64,000 nucleotides of DNA from Dechloromonas aromatica (nom. nud.) (GCA_017848965.1 JAFIHA010000005.1:16997-80996); one strand, 5' to 3'; shown: positions 51,922 through 61,233, counted from the first letter of the stretch. Numbers and translations: made by a program. Notes: generated by a model not told the origin, from the sequence alone.

Positions 51922-53245
51922 CCAGCGGCAGAGCGACGCTGACCCGCAGGCCGGGCTTGCCGTCGCCGCGCGGCGTCAGCTCGAGCTTTCCCCCGTGCAG
52001 ATCGACGATGCGCCGGACGATGGCCAGGCCGAGACCGGTTCCCGGCTTGCCGGCACGCGCCGCGTCGGCACGCACGAAGGGCTGCAGCAGGCGCTCGACA
52101 TCCTGCGGGGCGATGCCCGGCCCGTCGTCGCAGACCTCGATCCGGCACCAGCCGCCGTCGACGCGGGTGACGAGTGAAACCTCGCCGCCCCCGTACTTGC
52201 GTGCGTTGTCGAGCAGGTTGACCAGCAACCGGCGGATCGCCTTTTCGCGGAGCAGCAGGCTGACGTCGGCGCCTGCCTGAAGGTGCAGCGCCATGCCGTC
52301 GGCGATGAAGGCCTCCGCCACCGCGCCAACCAGGGGATCGATTGGCTGAAGAGTCGCCACTTCGTCGTCGCCGATGCGGGCGAAGGCGAGGAACTGGTCG
52401 AGCAGGCCGTCGATCTCGTCGATGTGGCGCCCCATCTGCGCGAACAGCGCCGGCTCCAGCCTGGCCTCCGAAATGTCCAGCGCCAGGCGCAGCTTGGTCA
52501 GCGGCGTGCGCAGGTCGTGCGAGACACCGGCCAGCATCACCGCCCGCTCGCGGTCGAGGGCGGCGAGATCGTCGGCGAGCTGGTTGAAACTGGCGGCGAC
52601 GGTGGCGATTTCCTGCGGCCCCTCATCGGCCAGGCGCGGCGGCCGCTCGCCCTTGCCCATGACGCGCGCCGCTTCGACCAGGCGGGCGAGCGGCCGGTTG
52701 ATGCGGCGCGAGATGCCGACCGCGCCGAAAATCGCCAGCAGCGTCGCCGCCGCCGACAGGCCGAGGAACAGCCAGGGGGCCACCGGCAGCAACTGGCCGC
52801 CGCGCAGGGTCACCCAGTAGGGGTCTTCGCCGATCAGGATGCCGACCCAGATGCTGCGGTCGCTCGCCTGCCAGCGGACGATCTGCGCCCGCTCGCCGAG
52901 CGCCTCGCGCAGGCGGCGCAGGAAGCCGCGCACGGCGAGCGAGTCCGGCTCATCGAAACCGGCGAATTCGGTGCGGTCGAGCGGCAGCGCAGCGGCCGGC
53001 AGGACGCGGAATTCGTCGCCGACATTCATCGCCGCCAGGAAAGCCTGGCGCGGCCCGTCTTCCAGTCGCGCCGCCGCCTGCTGCAGGGCCAGCACCTGTT
53101 GCGCGGCCAGCCCGGCGAGGCGGACGGCGCGCGGTTGCTGCACGGCGAAAACGAAAACCAGCGCGCTGATCAGTTGCCCGAGCAGGATCAGGGCGACCAG
53201 CAGCAGCAGGTTCTGGCGGAACAGCGAGCGCGGCAGCCAGCGCAT
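51914..53245 (-). CDS. Sensor histidine kinase (EnvZ/RstB-like)
   Basis: Membrane kinase of 443 residues. Helix 1 near residues 10-33, a periplasmic domain of about 115 residues, helix 2 near 158-178 (APWLFLGLSAAATLLAIFGA), HAMP, then HisKA with the phospho-acceptor in GVSHDLRTPLTKLRLALD, and HATPase with LLDNARKYGGG, DDGPGIAP and GTGLGLAIV. It follows its response regulator by one base. The signal is unknown; the regulon may include the exported EF-hand and Gly-rich genes across the intergenic region. Confidence 0.94.
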   Translation of the reverse strand: MRWLPRSLFRQNLLLLVALILLGQLISALVFVFAVQQPRAVRLAGLAAQQVLALQQAAARLEDGPRQAFLAAMNVGDEFRVLPAAALPLDRTEFAGFDEPDSLAVRGFLRRLREALGERAQIVRWQASDRSIWVGILIGEDPYWVTLRGGQLLPVAPWLFLGLSAAATLLAIFGAVGISRRINRPLARLVEAARVMGKGERPPRLADEGPQEIATVAASFNQLADDLAALDRERAVMLAGVSHDLRTPLTKLRLALDISEARLEPALFAQMGRHIDEIDGLLDQFLAFARIGDDEVATLQPIDPLVGAVAEAFIADGMALHLQAGADVSLLLREKAIRRLLVNLLDNARKYGGGEVSLVTRVDGGWCRIEVCDDGPGIAPQDVERLLQPFVRADAARAGKPGTGLGLAIVRRIVDLHGGKLELTPRGDGKPGLRVSVALPLAT

Positions 53246-53246
53246 C

Positions 53247-53978
53247 TCAGTCCTCTGCCCCGGGATCGGCGACGAAGACGTAGCCGACGCCCCACACCGT
53301 GCGGATATGGCGCGGCTGTGCCGGATCGTCCTCGATTGCCTTGCGCAGGCGCATCACCTGGACGTCGATGCTGCGGTCGAGCGCGACATGGTCGCGGCCA
53401 TGCGCCAGTTCGAGCAGGCGTTCGCGCCCCAGCGGACGTCCGGCGTTGGCAACCAGGGCGCGGAGCAAGGCGAACTCGGTGCTGCCCAGGGGCACCGGCT
53501 GACCGTCGCGCAGCAGGCTGCGCGTTGCCGCGTTCAGTTCGCAGCGGCCGAAGCGCAGCACTTCGTCGGCCGGGCGCGCGGTGCCGCCCAGCGTCATGCG
53601 CTGGCGGCGCAGCAGGGCCTGGATGCGGGCGAGCAGTTCGCGCGCGGTGAACGGCTTGGCGAGATAGTCGTCGGCGCCCATTTCAAGGCCGATGATGCGG
53701 TCCACCGGGTCGCCTTTCGCGGTCAGCATGATGATCGGAATCGTCTCGCCAGCCGCGCGCAGGCGCCGGCAGATGCTGAGCCCGTCCTCGCCGGGCAGCA
53801 TCAGGTCGAGGATGAGGAGGTCGAAACGTTCGCGCGTCAGCAGGCGGTCGAGCTGCGCCGGTTCGCCGATGGCGCGCACGCGCAGCCCCTGCTCGCCGAG
53901 ATAGCGCTGCAGCAGGGCGCGCAACTCGGCTTCGTCGTCGAGGATGAGGAGCGAAATGTTTTCCGGGGCGGCTGACAT
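53247..53978 (-). CDS. OmpR-family response regulator
   Basis: Transcription factor of 243 residues. Receiver domain with acidic pocket in LLILDDEAEL, phospho-acceptor in DLLILDLMLPGEDGLS and KPF switch lysine (YLAKPFTARELLARI); C-terminal winged helix (ALVANAGRPLGRERLLELA, SIDVQVMRLRKAIEDDPAQP, VWGVGYVF). Pairs with the kinase gene. A 10-base direct repeat 55 bases upstream of its start is a candidate binding site. Confidence 0.95.
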   Translation of the reverse strand: MSAAPENISLLILDDEAELRALLQRYLGEQGLRVRAIGEPAQLDRLLTRERFDLLILDLMLPGEDGLSICRRLRAAGETIPIIMLTAKGDPVDRIIGLEMGADDYLAKPFTARELLARIQALLRRQRMTLGGTARPADEVLRFGRCELNAATRSLLRDGQPVPLGSTEFALLRALVANAGRPLGRERLLELAHGRDHVALDRSIDVQVMRLRKAIEDDPAQPRHIRTVWGVGYVFVADPGAED

Positions 53979-54032
53979 GGCGGCATTGTCGCAGCCCGCT
54001 GCCGCGCCGTCAGCCCACCTCCCCGCCTATCG

Positions 54033-54050
54033 ATGTCAAACCATGTCAAC
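54033..54050. promoter_or_regulatory. Direct repeat, candidate response-regulator site
   Basis: ATGTCAAACC-ATGTCAACGG: the 7-mer ATGTCAA occurs twice with a 10-base period, and a related GTGACAAACA follows at about 54070. OmpR-type regulators bind direct repeats spaced about one helical turn. The site sits between the response-regulator gene and the Gly-rich/EF-hand operon, so it could control both. Inference from pattern. Confidence 0.45.
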
Positions 54051-54171
54051 GGGCGGCGGCCGACACGAACTGTGACAAACACCCCCGTCGTCGACATCGG
54101 CGGCAAACGACTGCTGCCCAGAATGACAGCCATGCCGCAAGCCCGCGGCCCCATCAGCCAAGGAGATCATC

Positions 54172-54693
54172 ATGCACCATGCTTCACGCCCCCTGTTCGC
54201 CCTCGCCTGCACCACCGGCGCCCTGCTTGCCGCGCTCGCCGCAACCCCTGCGGAAGCCGGCGGCCGCCTCGCCGTCCACGGCCATGACGGCGCCGCCGTC
54301 GGTGCCGTCCGCCACGGCCCGAACGGCGGCGGCTTCGCCCGCGGTCGCGCCATCACCGGCGACGGCCAGGGCAACGGCCGCCTGGTCAGCGGCGGCGCCT
54401 TCCGTGGCCCGAACGGCGGCAGCGGCGCCCGCGCCGGCGAAACGACGCGCGCCGCCGACGGCAGCCTGACCCATCGCAGCGGCTTCCAGGCGAGCAATGC
54501 CAACGGCAGCGTCAGCAGCCAGGGCAGCGCGACGCGCAGCGCCGACGGCGAGATCACTCAGTCGCGGACGACGACAGCAACCGGCGCCGCCGGCAATACC
54601 TACAACGGCAGTACCAGCTACAGCAAGGAAACCGGCGTCGTCCACAGCGGCAGTTGCACCGACGCTGCCGGCGCCGCCATTCCCTGCCGCTGA
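54172..54693 (+). CDS. Exported Gly/Ser/Thr-rich protein
   Basis: A 173-residue protein with a signal peptide (cleaved near PAEA/GGRL). The mature part is low-complexity, rich in Gly, Ser, Thr, Ala and Asn, with loose repeats such as HGPNGGGFARG, FRGPNGGSGARAG and SSQGSATRSADGEITQSRTT. It ends in a Cys pair (GSCTDAAGAAIPCR) that could form a disulfide. Not recognised beyond a periplasmic or surface protein. Second-gene spacing of 10 bases to the EF-hand gene implies an operon. Confidence 0.72.
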   Translation: MHHASRPLFALACTTGALLAALAATPAEAGGRLAVHGHDGAAVGAVRHGPNGGGFARGRAITGDGQGNGRLVSGGAFRGPNGGSGARAGETTRAADGSLTHRSGFQASNANGSVSSQGSATRSADGEITQSRTTTATGAAGNTYNGSTSYSKETGVVHSGSCTDAAGAAIPCR

Positions 54694-54703
54694 GGAGAAC
54701 GCC

Positions 54704-55012
54704 ATGAAATCCGGAATCGCTGCCACCCTGCTGCTCGCCCTGCTCGCCGCGCCCGTCCTGGCGCAAGTCAGTGACGGCAAGCGCGAACAGTTCCGCGAAA
54801 GGGCCGGCGCCAAGCTCGCCGAACGTTTCCGGCAGGCCGATGCCAACGGCGACGGCCGCCTGACGCGCGACGAAGCGAAAGGCAAGATGCCCCGCGTGTA
54901 CGAAAACTTCGCGCGCATCGACAGCACCGGCAAGGGCTACGTCAGCGAGGACGAACTGCGCCGCTTCGCCGCCGAACAGCTTGCCGAACGACGGGGAGCT
55001 GCGGGTTCCTGA
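54704..55012 (+). CDS. Exported EF-hand protein
   Basis: A 102-residue periplasmic protein with a signal peptide (SGIAATLLLALLAAPVLAQ). Two EF-hand loops are visible: DANGDGRLTRDE (residues about 47-58), which is canonical, and DSTGKGYVSEDE (about 71-82), slightly degenerate. Likely a calcium sensor or buffer. TGAGGAGAACGCC gives a good ribosome site. It lies between the Gly-rich gene and the MacA-type export operon, downstream of the divergent two-component system. Confidence 0.9.
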   Translation: MKSGIAATLLLALLAAPVLAQVSDGKREQFRERAGAKLAERFRQADANGDGRLTRDEAKGKMPRVYENFARIDSTGKGYVSEDELRRFAAEQLAERRGAAGS

Positions 55013-55092
55013 ATTCCACCCGGGCCTTGCCTTGATCTTGGGGCGGGTTCACGGGACCATCACACACTGAATCCGCCACCGATCGGCCTGCC

Positions 55093-56229
55093 ATGCGTCG
55101 TCTCGTCATCGCTCTTGTCGTCATAATCCTGCTCGGCGCCGCCCTCTTCGCCCTCACCCGTCCGCAGCCGCTCGCCGTCGTCGTCCATGAGGTCGGCCGC
55201 GGCAAGGTCGAGGCGACGCTCGCCAACACCCGCGCCGGCACGGTCGAGGCCTGCCAGCGCACCAAGCTGTCGACGATCATGGGTGGGCGCATCGAGTACC
55301 TTGGGGTCAAGGAAGGCGACCGGGTCGAGAAGGGCCAGTTGCTGATGAAGCTGTGGAACGACGACCAGCAGGCGCAAAGCGCGCTGGCCCAGGCGCAGAT
55401 CGCGCTCGCCGCGCGGCGCAGCGACGAGGCCTGCATCGGCGCCGGCAACGCCGAGAGCGAGGCGAAGCGCCAGGCCGACCTGCGCGCCCGCGGCTTCGTC
55501 TCGCCGAGCAAGGAAGAGGCCGCCCGCACCGAGGCGGCGGTGCGGCGCGCGGCCTGCAACACCAGCAAGGCCGACGTCGCCCAGGCCGAAGCCAAACTGA
55601 AGGCGACGCGCGTCGAGCAGGGCCGCGTTTCGCTCTACGCGCCGTTTGCCGGCACCGTCGCCAAGATCGTCGGCGAACTCGGCGAATATTCGACGCCGTC
55701 GCCGCCGGGCGTACCGACGCCGCCGGCGATCGACCTGATCGACGATTCCTGCCTCTACGTCAAGGCGCCGATGGACGAGGTCGACGCGCCGAAGATCGCC
55801 GCCGGCCAGCCGGTGCGCATCACCCTCGACGCGCTGCCCGGGCAGTCGCTGCCGGGCAAGGTGCGGCGCGTCGCGCCCTACGTCTCGGCGGTCGAGAAGC
55901 AGGCGCGCACGGTCGACATCGAGGTCGATTTCGCGAAACCGGAACAGGCCGCCAGGCTGCTGGTCGGCTACAGCGCCGACGTCGAGATCATCCTCGCCGG
56001 CCGCGACAACGTTCTGCGCATCCCGACCGCCGCGCTACAGGAGGGCGGCCAGGTGCTGGTGCTGAAGGACGGCGTACTCGAAGCGCGGCCGGTGAAGACC
56101 GGCCTGTCGAACTGGGAGTACGCCGAGGTACTCGACGGTCTGCAGGCGGGCGAGCAGATCGTCACCTCGCTCGAGCGGGCCGGCGTCAAGGCCGGGGTCA
56201 AGGCGGTTGCCGACAGCGCGGCGAAATAG
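55093..56229 (+). CDS. MacA-type periplasmic adaptor (membrane fusion protein)
   Basis: HlyD/RND-type adaptor of 378 residues linking an inner-membrane ABC exporter to an outer-membrane channel. N-terminal anchor helix (LVIALVVIILLGAALFAL), lipoyl half-motifs (GGRIEYLGVKEGDRVEKGQL and SLYAPFAGTVAKIVGELGEY), a helical hairpin of about 80 residues, then beta-barrel and membrane-proximal domains (IPTAALQEGGQVLVLKDG). Its TAG stop directly touches the ATPase start. Substrate could be a peptide, siderophore or macrolide. Confidence 0.92.
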   Translation: MRRLVIALVVIILLGAALFALTRPQPLAVVVHEVGRGKVEATLANTRAGTVEACQRTKLSTIMGGRIEYLGVKEGDRVEKGQLLMKLWNDDQQAQSALAQAQIALAARRSDEACIGAGNAESEAKRQADLRARGFVSPSKEEAARTEAAVRRAACNTSKADVAQAEAKLKATRVEQGRVSLYAPFAGTVAKIVGELGEYSTPSPPGVPTPPAIDLIDDSCLYVKAPMDEVDAPKIAAGQPVRITLDALPGQSLPGKVRRVAPYVSAVEKQARTVDIEVDFAKPEQAARLLVGYSADVEIILAGRDNVLRIPTAALQEGGQVLVLKDGVLEARPVKTGLSNWEYAEVLDGLQAGEQIVTSLERAGVKAGVKAVADSAAK

Positions 56230-56919
56230 ATGGCGCTGATCGAACTCGCCGGCATCGAGCGCCGCTTCCAGCTCGGCGACACCACGGTCAAGGCGCTGGC
56301 CGGCATCGACCTGACGATCGACGCCGGCGAGTACGTCGCCGTGATGGGCCCGTCCGGCTCCGGCAAATCGACGCTGCTCAACCTGCTCGGCCTGCTCGAC
56401 CGCCCCGACATCGGCCACTACCGGCTGGAAGGCCGCGACGTGACGACATTGAGCGCCGACGAGCAGGCGAAGGTGAGGAGCACGCGCATCGGTTTCGTTT
56501 TCCAGAGTTTTCACCTGGTGCCGCGGCTGACTGCCGCCGAGAACATCGCGCTGCCGATGATGCTGGCCGGCATCGCGCCGGCCGAGCGGGCGCGACGGGT
56601 GACGGCGGCACTCAAGGATTTCGGCCTCGACCAGCGCGCCGACCACAAGCCGGACCAGCTCTCCGGCGGCCAGCGCCAGCGCGTCGCCATCGCCCGCGCG
56701 ACGATCATGCAGCCACCGCTGATCCTCGCCGACGAGCCGACCGGCAACCTCGACCGCCACACCGGCGAGGACGTGGTCAATCTGCTCGAAGCGCTCAACG
56801 CGCGCGGCGTCACCCTGATCGTCGTCACCCACGACCCGGGCATGGGCGAGCGCGCCCGCCGCCGGCTGGTGATGGAAGACGGCCGCCTGCAATCGGACAG
56901 CGCCGGTGCGCCCGGCTGA
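56230..56919 (+). CDS. MacB/LolD-type ABC transporter ATPase
   Basis: A 229-residue stand-alone ATPase of the type VII (MacB/FtsE/LolD) class. Walker A GPSGSGKST (about residues 39-47), signature LSGGQRQRVAIARA, Walker B ILADEPTGNLD and switch VTHDPG. It lies between the adaptor and two permease genes, overlapping the first permease by 14 bases. One ATPase probably serves both permeases. Confidence 0.94.
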   Translation: MALIELAGIERRFQLGDTTVKALAGIDLTIDAGEYVAVMGPSGSGKSTLLNLLGLLDRPDIGHYRLEGRDVTTLSADEQAKVRSTRIGFVFQSFHLVPRLTAAENIALPMMLAGIAPAERARRVTAALKDFGLDQRADHKPDQLSGGQRQRVAIARATIMQPPLILADEPTGNLDRHTGEDVVNLLEALNARGVTLIVVTHDPGMGERARRRLVMEDGRLQSDSAGAPG

Positions 56920-58114
56920 CATCCTGCGCTTCGCGCGCGACGCGGCCGCCGGCTATCCGCTGCGCACGACGCTGTCGGTGCTGGCCATGGCCATCGGCGT
57001 CGCCGCCGTCGTGCTGCTCACCGCGCTCGGCGACGGCGCGCGGCGCTACGTCGTCGGCCAGTTCTCGTCGCTCGGCACCAACCTGGTCATCGTCCTGCCC
57101 GGCCGTACCGGCACCGGCGGCTTCAACCCGGCCACCGCGATCACCAGCACGCCGCGCGACCTGACCATCGCCGACGCCCAGGCGCTGCTGCGCGCGCCGG
57201 CCGTGCGCCGGGTCGGCCCGCTCGCCGTCGGCACCTCGGAAATCAGCGCCGGCGGGCGCCTGCGCGAAGTGATGGTGGCCGGCGCCAACCGAGATTTCTT
57301 CGCCATCCGCAATTTCGAACTGGCTCAGGGCGAGGCGCTGCCCGACGACGACTGGCAGCGCGCCGCGCCGGTGGCGGTGATCGGCGCCAAGGTGCAGGAA
57401 GAACTGTTCGGCCGCGAACCGGCGCTCGGCCGCCTGGTCCGCGTCGGCGACCGCCGGCTGCGCGTGATCGGCATCCTGCGCCCGACCGGCCAGGGCCTCG
57501 GCATGAACACCGACGAACTGGTCATCGTGCCGGTTGCGCTGGCGCAGGCGATGTTCAACTCCAACACGCTGTTCCGCATCCTGGTCGAGGCGCGCAGCCG
57601 CGAAGCGATTCCCGCCGCCAGCACGCAGGTTCTGGAACTTCTCAAGCAACGCCACCGCGGCGAGGAGGACGTCACCGTGATCACCCAGGACGCCGTGCTC
57701 GCCACCTTCGACAAGCTGCTCGGCGCGCTGACCCTGGCTGTCGCCGGGATCGCCGCGATCAGCCTGGCGGTGGCCGGCATCCTGGTGATGAACGTGATGC
57801 TCGTCGCCGTCACCCAGCGCACCGGCGAGATCGGCCTGCTCAAGGCGCTCGGCGCGCCGGCGCGCACCATCCGCCTGGCCTTCCTGACCGAAGCGGCGAT
57901 GCTCTCGGCGAGTGGCGCCCTGGTCGGCTACGGCCTCGGCGAAGCCGGCGCCTTCGCGCTGCGCCAGCTGTTCCCGGTGTTCCCGGCCTACCCGCCGGAC
58001 TGGGCGGTGATTGCCGGCCTGCTCACCGCGCTGTCCACCGGCCTGCTCTTCGGTTTCCTGCCCGCCCGCCGCGCCGCCCGGCTCGACCCGGTGCAGGCGC
58101 TGATGAAGCACTGA
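56906..58114 (+). CDS. MacB-type ABC permease (first)
   Basis: A 402-residue permease with one N-terminal helix (PLRTTLSVLAMAIGVAAVVL), a large periplasmic MacB_PCD domain (about residues 40-250) and three C-terminal helices forming the FtsX domain (GEIGLLKALGAPARTIRLAF). Ends PARRAARLDPVQALMKH, as MacB-type permeases do. Coupled to the ATPase before it and one base from the second permease, suggesting a heterodimeric exporter. Confidence 0.92.
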   Translation: MRPADILRFARDAAAGYPLRTTLSVLAMAIGVAAVVLLTALGDGARRYVVGQFSSLGTNLVIVLPGRTGTGGFNPATAITSTPRDLTIADAQALLRAPAVRRVGPLAVGTSEISAGGRLREVMVAGANRDFFAIRNFELAQGEALPDDDWQRAAPVAVIGAKVQEELFGREPALGRLVRVGDRRLRVIGILRPTGQGLGMNTDELVIVPVALAQAMFNSNTLFRILVEARSREAIPAASTQVLELLKQRHRGEEDVTVITQDAVLATFDKLLGALTLAVAGIAAISLAVAGILVMNVMLVAVTQRTGEIGLLKALGAPARTIRLAFLTEAAMLSASGALVGYGLGEAGAFALRQLFPVFPAYPPDWAVIAGLLTALSTGLLFGFLPARRAARLDPVQALMKH

Positions 58115-58115
58115 C

Positions 58116-59315
58116 ATGCGGCTTTCCGACGCCATCTCGCTGGCCAGCCGCGCCGTCACCGCCCAGCGCCTGCGCAGCTTCCTGACCCTGCTCGGCATCG
58201 CCGTCGGCATCGCCTCGGTGATCCTCCTCACCTCGATCGGCGAAGGCATCCACCGCTACGTGCTTGGCGAATTCACCCAGTTCGGCACCAACGTGATCAC
58301 CGTCGCCCCGGGCAAGACGAAGACCGGCGGCGCGCCGTCCGGCCTGCCGTCGAGCGCCCGACCGCTGTCGCTGGACGACGCCAAGTCGCTCGAACGCCTG
58401 CCGCAGGTGGTCGCCGTCACCCCCAACGTGCGCGGCAACGCCGAGGTCGAGGGCAACGGGCGCACCCGACGGACGCTGATCTACGGCGTCAATGCCGATT
58501 CGCGCATCGTCTTCCGGTCGACCATGCGCAGCGGCCAGTTCCTGCCCGACGAGGACCCGGCCAACGCGCGCGCCTTCGTCGTCCTCGGCAGCAAGCTGAA
58601 GGAGGAACTGTTCGGCGCCGACAACCCGCTCGGCCAGCGCCTGCGCATCGGCGGCCTGCATTTCCGGGTGGTCGGCGTGATGGCGCCGAAGGGGCAGTTC
58701 CTCGGTATCGACCTCGACGACACCGCTTTCATCCCGGCCGGCCGCGCCCAGGAGCTGTTCAACCGCGAAGGCTGCGACGAGATCAACCTGGCCGCCGCCG
58801 AGGGCGTGCCGGCGGCGCTGGTCGCCGAGCGCATCCGCCGCCAGTTGATCGAACGCCACGGCCGCGAGGACTTCACCATCGTCACCCAGGAGGAAATGCT
58901 GAAGACGCTGGCCAGCATCCTCGACGTGCTGACGCTGGCGGTCGGCGCCTTGGGCGGCATTTCGCTGCTGGTCGGCGGCGTCGGCATCGTCACCATCATG
59001 ACCATCGCGGTCAGCGAGCGAACTTCCGAGATCGGCCTGCTGGTCGCCCTCGGCGCCTCGCGGCGGACCATCCTCGGGCTCTTTCTCGGCGAGGCGGTGG
59101 CACTGTCGGCGCTCGGCGGCGCGCTCGGTCTGGCGCTCGGTTTCGGGCTCGCCCAGGCGATCCATTTCGCGGTGCCGGCACTGCCAGTGCATACGCCGCT
59201 CAGCTTCGTCCTGCTCGCCGAAGGCATCGCCATCGCCATCGGGCTGCTGGCCGGCGTCCTGCCGGCGCGCAACGCGGCGCGCCTCGATCCGGTTGCAGCA
59301 TTACGGACGGAATGA
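58116..59315 (+). CDS. MacB-type ABC permease (second)
   Basis: A 399-residue paralogue of the preceding permease: helix 1 in FLTLLGIAVGIASVILLTSI, periplasmic domain with GTNVITVAPGKTKTGG, then three helices with SERTSEIGLLVALGASRRTI and a PARNAARLDPVAALRTE end. The two permeases differ clearly in the periplasmic domain, so they are likely distinct halves of one exporter. Last gene of the adaptor-ATPase-permease operon. Confidence 0.92.
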   Translation: MRLSDAISLASRAVTAQRLRSFLTLLGIAVGIASVILLTSIGEGIHRYVLGEFTQFGTNVITVAPGKTKTGGAPSGLPSSARPLSLDDAKSLERLPQVVAVTPNVRGNAEVEGNGRTRRTLIYGVNADSRIVFRSTMRSGQFLPDEDPANARAFVVLGSKLKEELFGADNPLGQRLRIGGLHFRVVGVMAPKGQFLGIDLDDTAFIPAGRAQELFNREGCDEINLAAAEGVPAALVAERIRRQLIERHGREDFTIVTQEEMLKTLASILDVLTLAVGALGGISLLVGGVGIVTIMTIAVSERTSEIGLLVALGASRRTILGLFLGEAVALSALGGALGLALGFGLAQAIHFAVPALPVHTPLSFVLLAEGIAIAIGLLAGVLPARNAARLDPVAALRTE

Positions 59316-59367
59316 CGTGCTAGAGTGCTGCTTCCCAACCCAATAACAACCTGACAGGAGCCCAGCA

Positions 59368-59805
59368 ATGTCGTATCACATCGACCAACTCGAACCCGGC
59401 ATGTCCGCCAGCACCTCAAAGACCGTGACCGAAGCCGACATCATCCTCTTCGCCGGCATCTCGACCGACGTCAACCCGGCCCACCTCGACGAGGAATACG
59501 CCAAGGGCACGATGTTCGGCGGCCGTATCGCGCACGGCATGCTGTCGGCCGGCTTCATTTCGGCGGTACTCGCCAACAAGCTGCCCGGACCGGGCACCAT
59601 CTACCTGTCGCAGACGCTCAAGTTCAAGGCACCGGTGCGCCCGGGCGACACCGTCACGGCGACGGTGACGGTCAAGGAAGTCAATACCGCGAAGAACCGC
59701 GTCACGCTCGACACCGTGTGCACGGTCGCCGGCAAGACGGTGATCGAAGGTGAATGCATGATGATGCCGCCGGTTCGCGCTGCCGCTCCGACCGGTACGG
59801 CCTGA
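59368..59805 (+). CDS. phaJ: MaoC-type (R)-specific enoyl-CoA hydratase PhaJ
   Basis: Hydrates trans-2-enoyl-CoA to (R)-3-hydroxyacyl-CoA, feeding beta-oxidation intermediates into PHA synthesis. The 145-residue single hotdog domain has the catalytic hydratase-2 motif (FAGISTDVNPAHLDEEYAKG with Asp and His) and FGGRIAHGMLSAGF. Fits with the phasins at 17.9-19.1 kb. GACAGGAGCCCAGCA precedes the ATG. Single gene ended by a strong terminator. Confidence 0.9.
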   Translation: MSYHIDQLEPGMSASTSKTVTEADIILFAGISTDVNPAHLDEEYAKGTMFGGRIAHGMLSAGFISAVLANKLPGPGTIYLSQTLKFKAPVRPGDTVTATVTVKEVNTAKNRVTLDTVCTVAGKTVIEGECMMMPPVRAAAPTGTA

Positions 59806-59820
59806 GACCGTTACACCAAT

Positions 59821-59857
59821 AAAAAACGCCGGCGGGGCGACCCGGCCGGCGTTTTTT
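59821..59857. terminator. Bidirectional terminator between phaJ and rluB
   Basis: AAAAAACGCCGGC (59821-59833) pairs with GCCGGCGTTTTTT (59845-59857), a 13-bp stem including A/T tracts on both sides, so a U-tract is present on either strand. It stands between the two convergent genes and can end both transcripts. Confidence 0.88.
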
Positions 59858-59880
59858 ATGGGCGCTGCGTCACGGCAGCG

Positions 59881-61233
59881 TCAGAATGCCTCGTCGTCGC
59901 GCAGGAAGCGCCACTGCCCCATGGGCAGATCGCCCAGGCGGATGCGGCCGATGCGCACGCGCTTGAGACCGATCACTGTCAGCCCGACCAGTTCGCACAT
60001 GCGACGGATCTGCCGCTTCTTGCCTTCCTTGAGGATGAAGTGCAGCTGGTCCTCGTTCAACTGCTTGACCCAGGCCGGCTTCAAAGGCTTGCCGTCGAGT
60101 TCCAGACCGTGCCGGAGCAGTTCGAGGCCGCCCTTGATCATCTGCCCGGAAACACGCACCAGGTATTCCTTTTCCGCCTCGCTGTCCTCGCCGATCAGGC
60201 GTTTGGCGACGCGACCGTCGCTGGTCAGCACCAGGAGGCCGGTCGAATCGATGTCGAGGCGGCCGGCGGGCGCCAGGCCGCGCAGCATCCACGGCTTGAA
60301 TTCGGGCCCGCCCGACTGCGGCAACTGGTTTTCCGCGGTAATCAGGGTCACCGCCGGAATACAGCCCGGTTCCGGCTGCCCGGAAACGTAGCCGACCGGC
60401 TTGTGCAGCAGGATCGTCACCGCCTTGGCCTGATCCTTCTTGGCTTCTGTCGATATTTCGATGCGCGCGTCGGGATCGATCCGCGACCCCAGTTCGCTGA
60501 CCTGCACGCCATCGACGAAAACCCAGCCGCGCTCGATCCAGAGGTCGGCTTCGCGCCGCGAGCAAAGGCCGCGCTCGGACATCACCTTGGACAGGCGGAC
60601 ACCGCTCGGCGCCTCGCCGCTGGCGACGACCGCTGGCGGCGGGCTGGCGGGCCGCTCGGCACGCTCTGGCCGCGGCGGACGCGCTCCGGCGTTGCCGCGC
60701 GGCGCCTCGCTGGCCGGCTTGCGGGCCCAGGGATTTTCCCCGGTCGGGCGGCGCTCCCGGTTCTGTCCGTCCCTGCCTTGGCCAGCTTTTTCCTGGCGCC
60801 CGCCATCCGGCCGACGCTTCTCCTGCCACTCCCCGCCCGGGCGTTCCTGGCGCGGCTTGGCGGCGGTCGGACGCCCGCCTTCCAGACGCGCGCCTTCGCG
60901 TTGCCGCGGCGGCGCAGCCGGGGTCTCGCGCGGCTTGCGAGCCAGGGCACCACCCCGTACCGGGCGCTTGCGGCCGGCGGTTTCGCTGCCTGGCGTCTTG
61001 AGCACACCGAGCGTCCCCGTCGGCGGGGTCGTTGCTACGTCATCGCGCGCCTCGACCGGCGCCGCGGGTTTGGCCGGGGCACTTGCCGCCACCGGCGTCT
61101 CCGGCGCGGCGGCCGGCTGCGGTTTGACTGGCTTGGGCGTGTCTATCGGCGCAACTGCGGCGGACGGCTGGCGGTCGACCGCATCGTCTGCCGGCTTGCG
61201 CCATTTGGCCCAGGGATCGTCCGGCTGGGTCAT
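59881..61233 (-). CDS. rluB: 23S rRNA pseudouridine synthase RluB with long N-terminal tail
   Basis: Modifies a uridine in the peptidyl-transferase region of 23S rRNA. Of 450 residues, the first ~210 are low-complexity (Pro/Ala/Arg/Gly-rich, e.g. [20 protein letters not shown]), probably disordered and RNA-binding. An S4 domain begins near residue 212 ([18 protein letters not shown]), and the catalytic domain carries [17 protein letters not shown] with the catalytic Asp. The C-terminus has [16 protein letters not shown]. Its start overlaps the stop of the FKBP gene (ATGA). Confidence 0.93.
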   Translation of the reverse strand: MTQPDDPWAKWRKPADDAVDRQPSAAVAPIDTPKPVKPQPAAAPETPVAASAPAKPAAPVEARDDVATTPPTGTLGVLKTPGSETAGRKRPVRGGALARKPRETPAAPPRQREGARLEGGRPTAAKPRQERPGGEWQEKRRPDGGRQEKAGQGRDGQNRERRPTGENPWARKPASEAPRGNAGARPPRPERAERPASPPPAVVASGEAPSGVRLSKVMSERGLCSRREADLWIERGWVFVDGVQVSELGSRIDPDARIEISTEAKKDQAKAVTILLHKPVGYVSGQPEPGCIPAVTLITAENQLPQSGGPEFKPWMLRGLAPAGRLDIDSTGLLVLTSDGRVAKRLIGEDSEAEKEYLVRVSGQMIKGGLELLRHGLELDGKPLKPAWVKQLNEDQLHFILKEGKKRQIRRMCELVGLTVIGLKRVRIGRIRLGDLPMGQWRFLRDDEAF

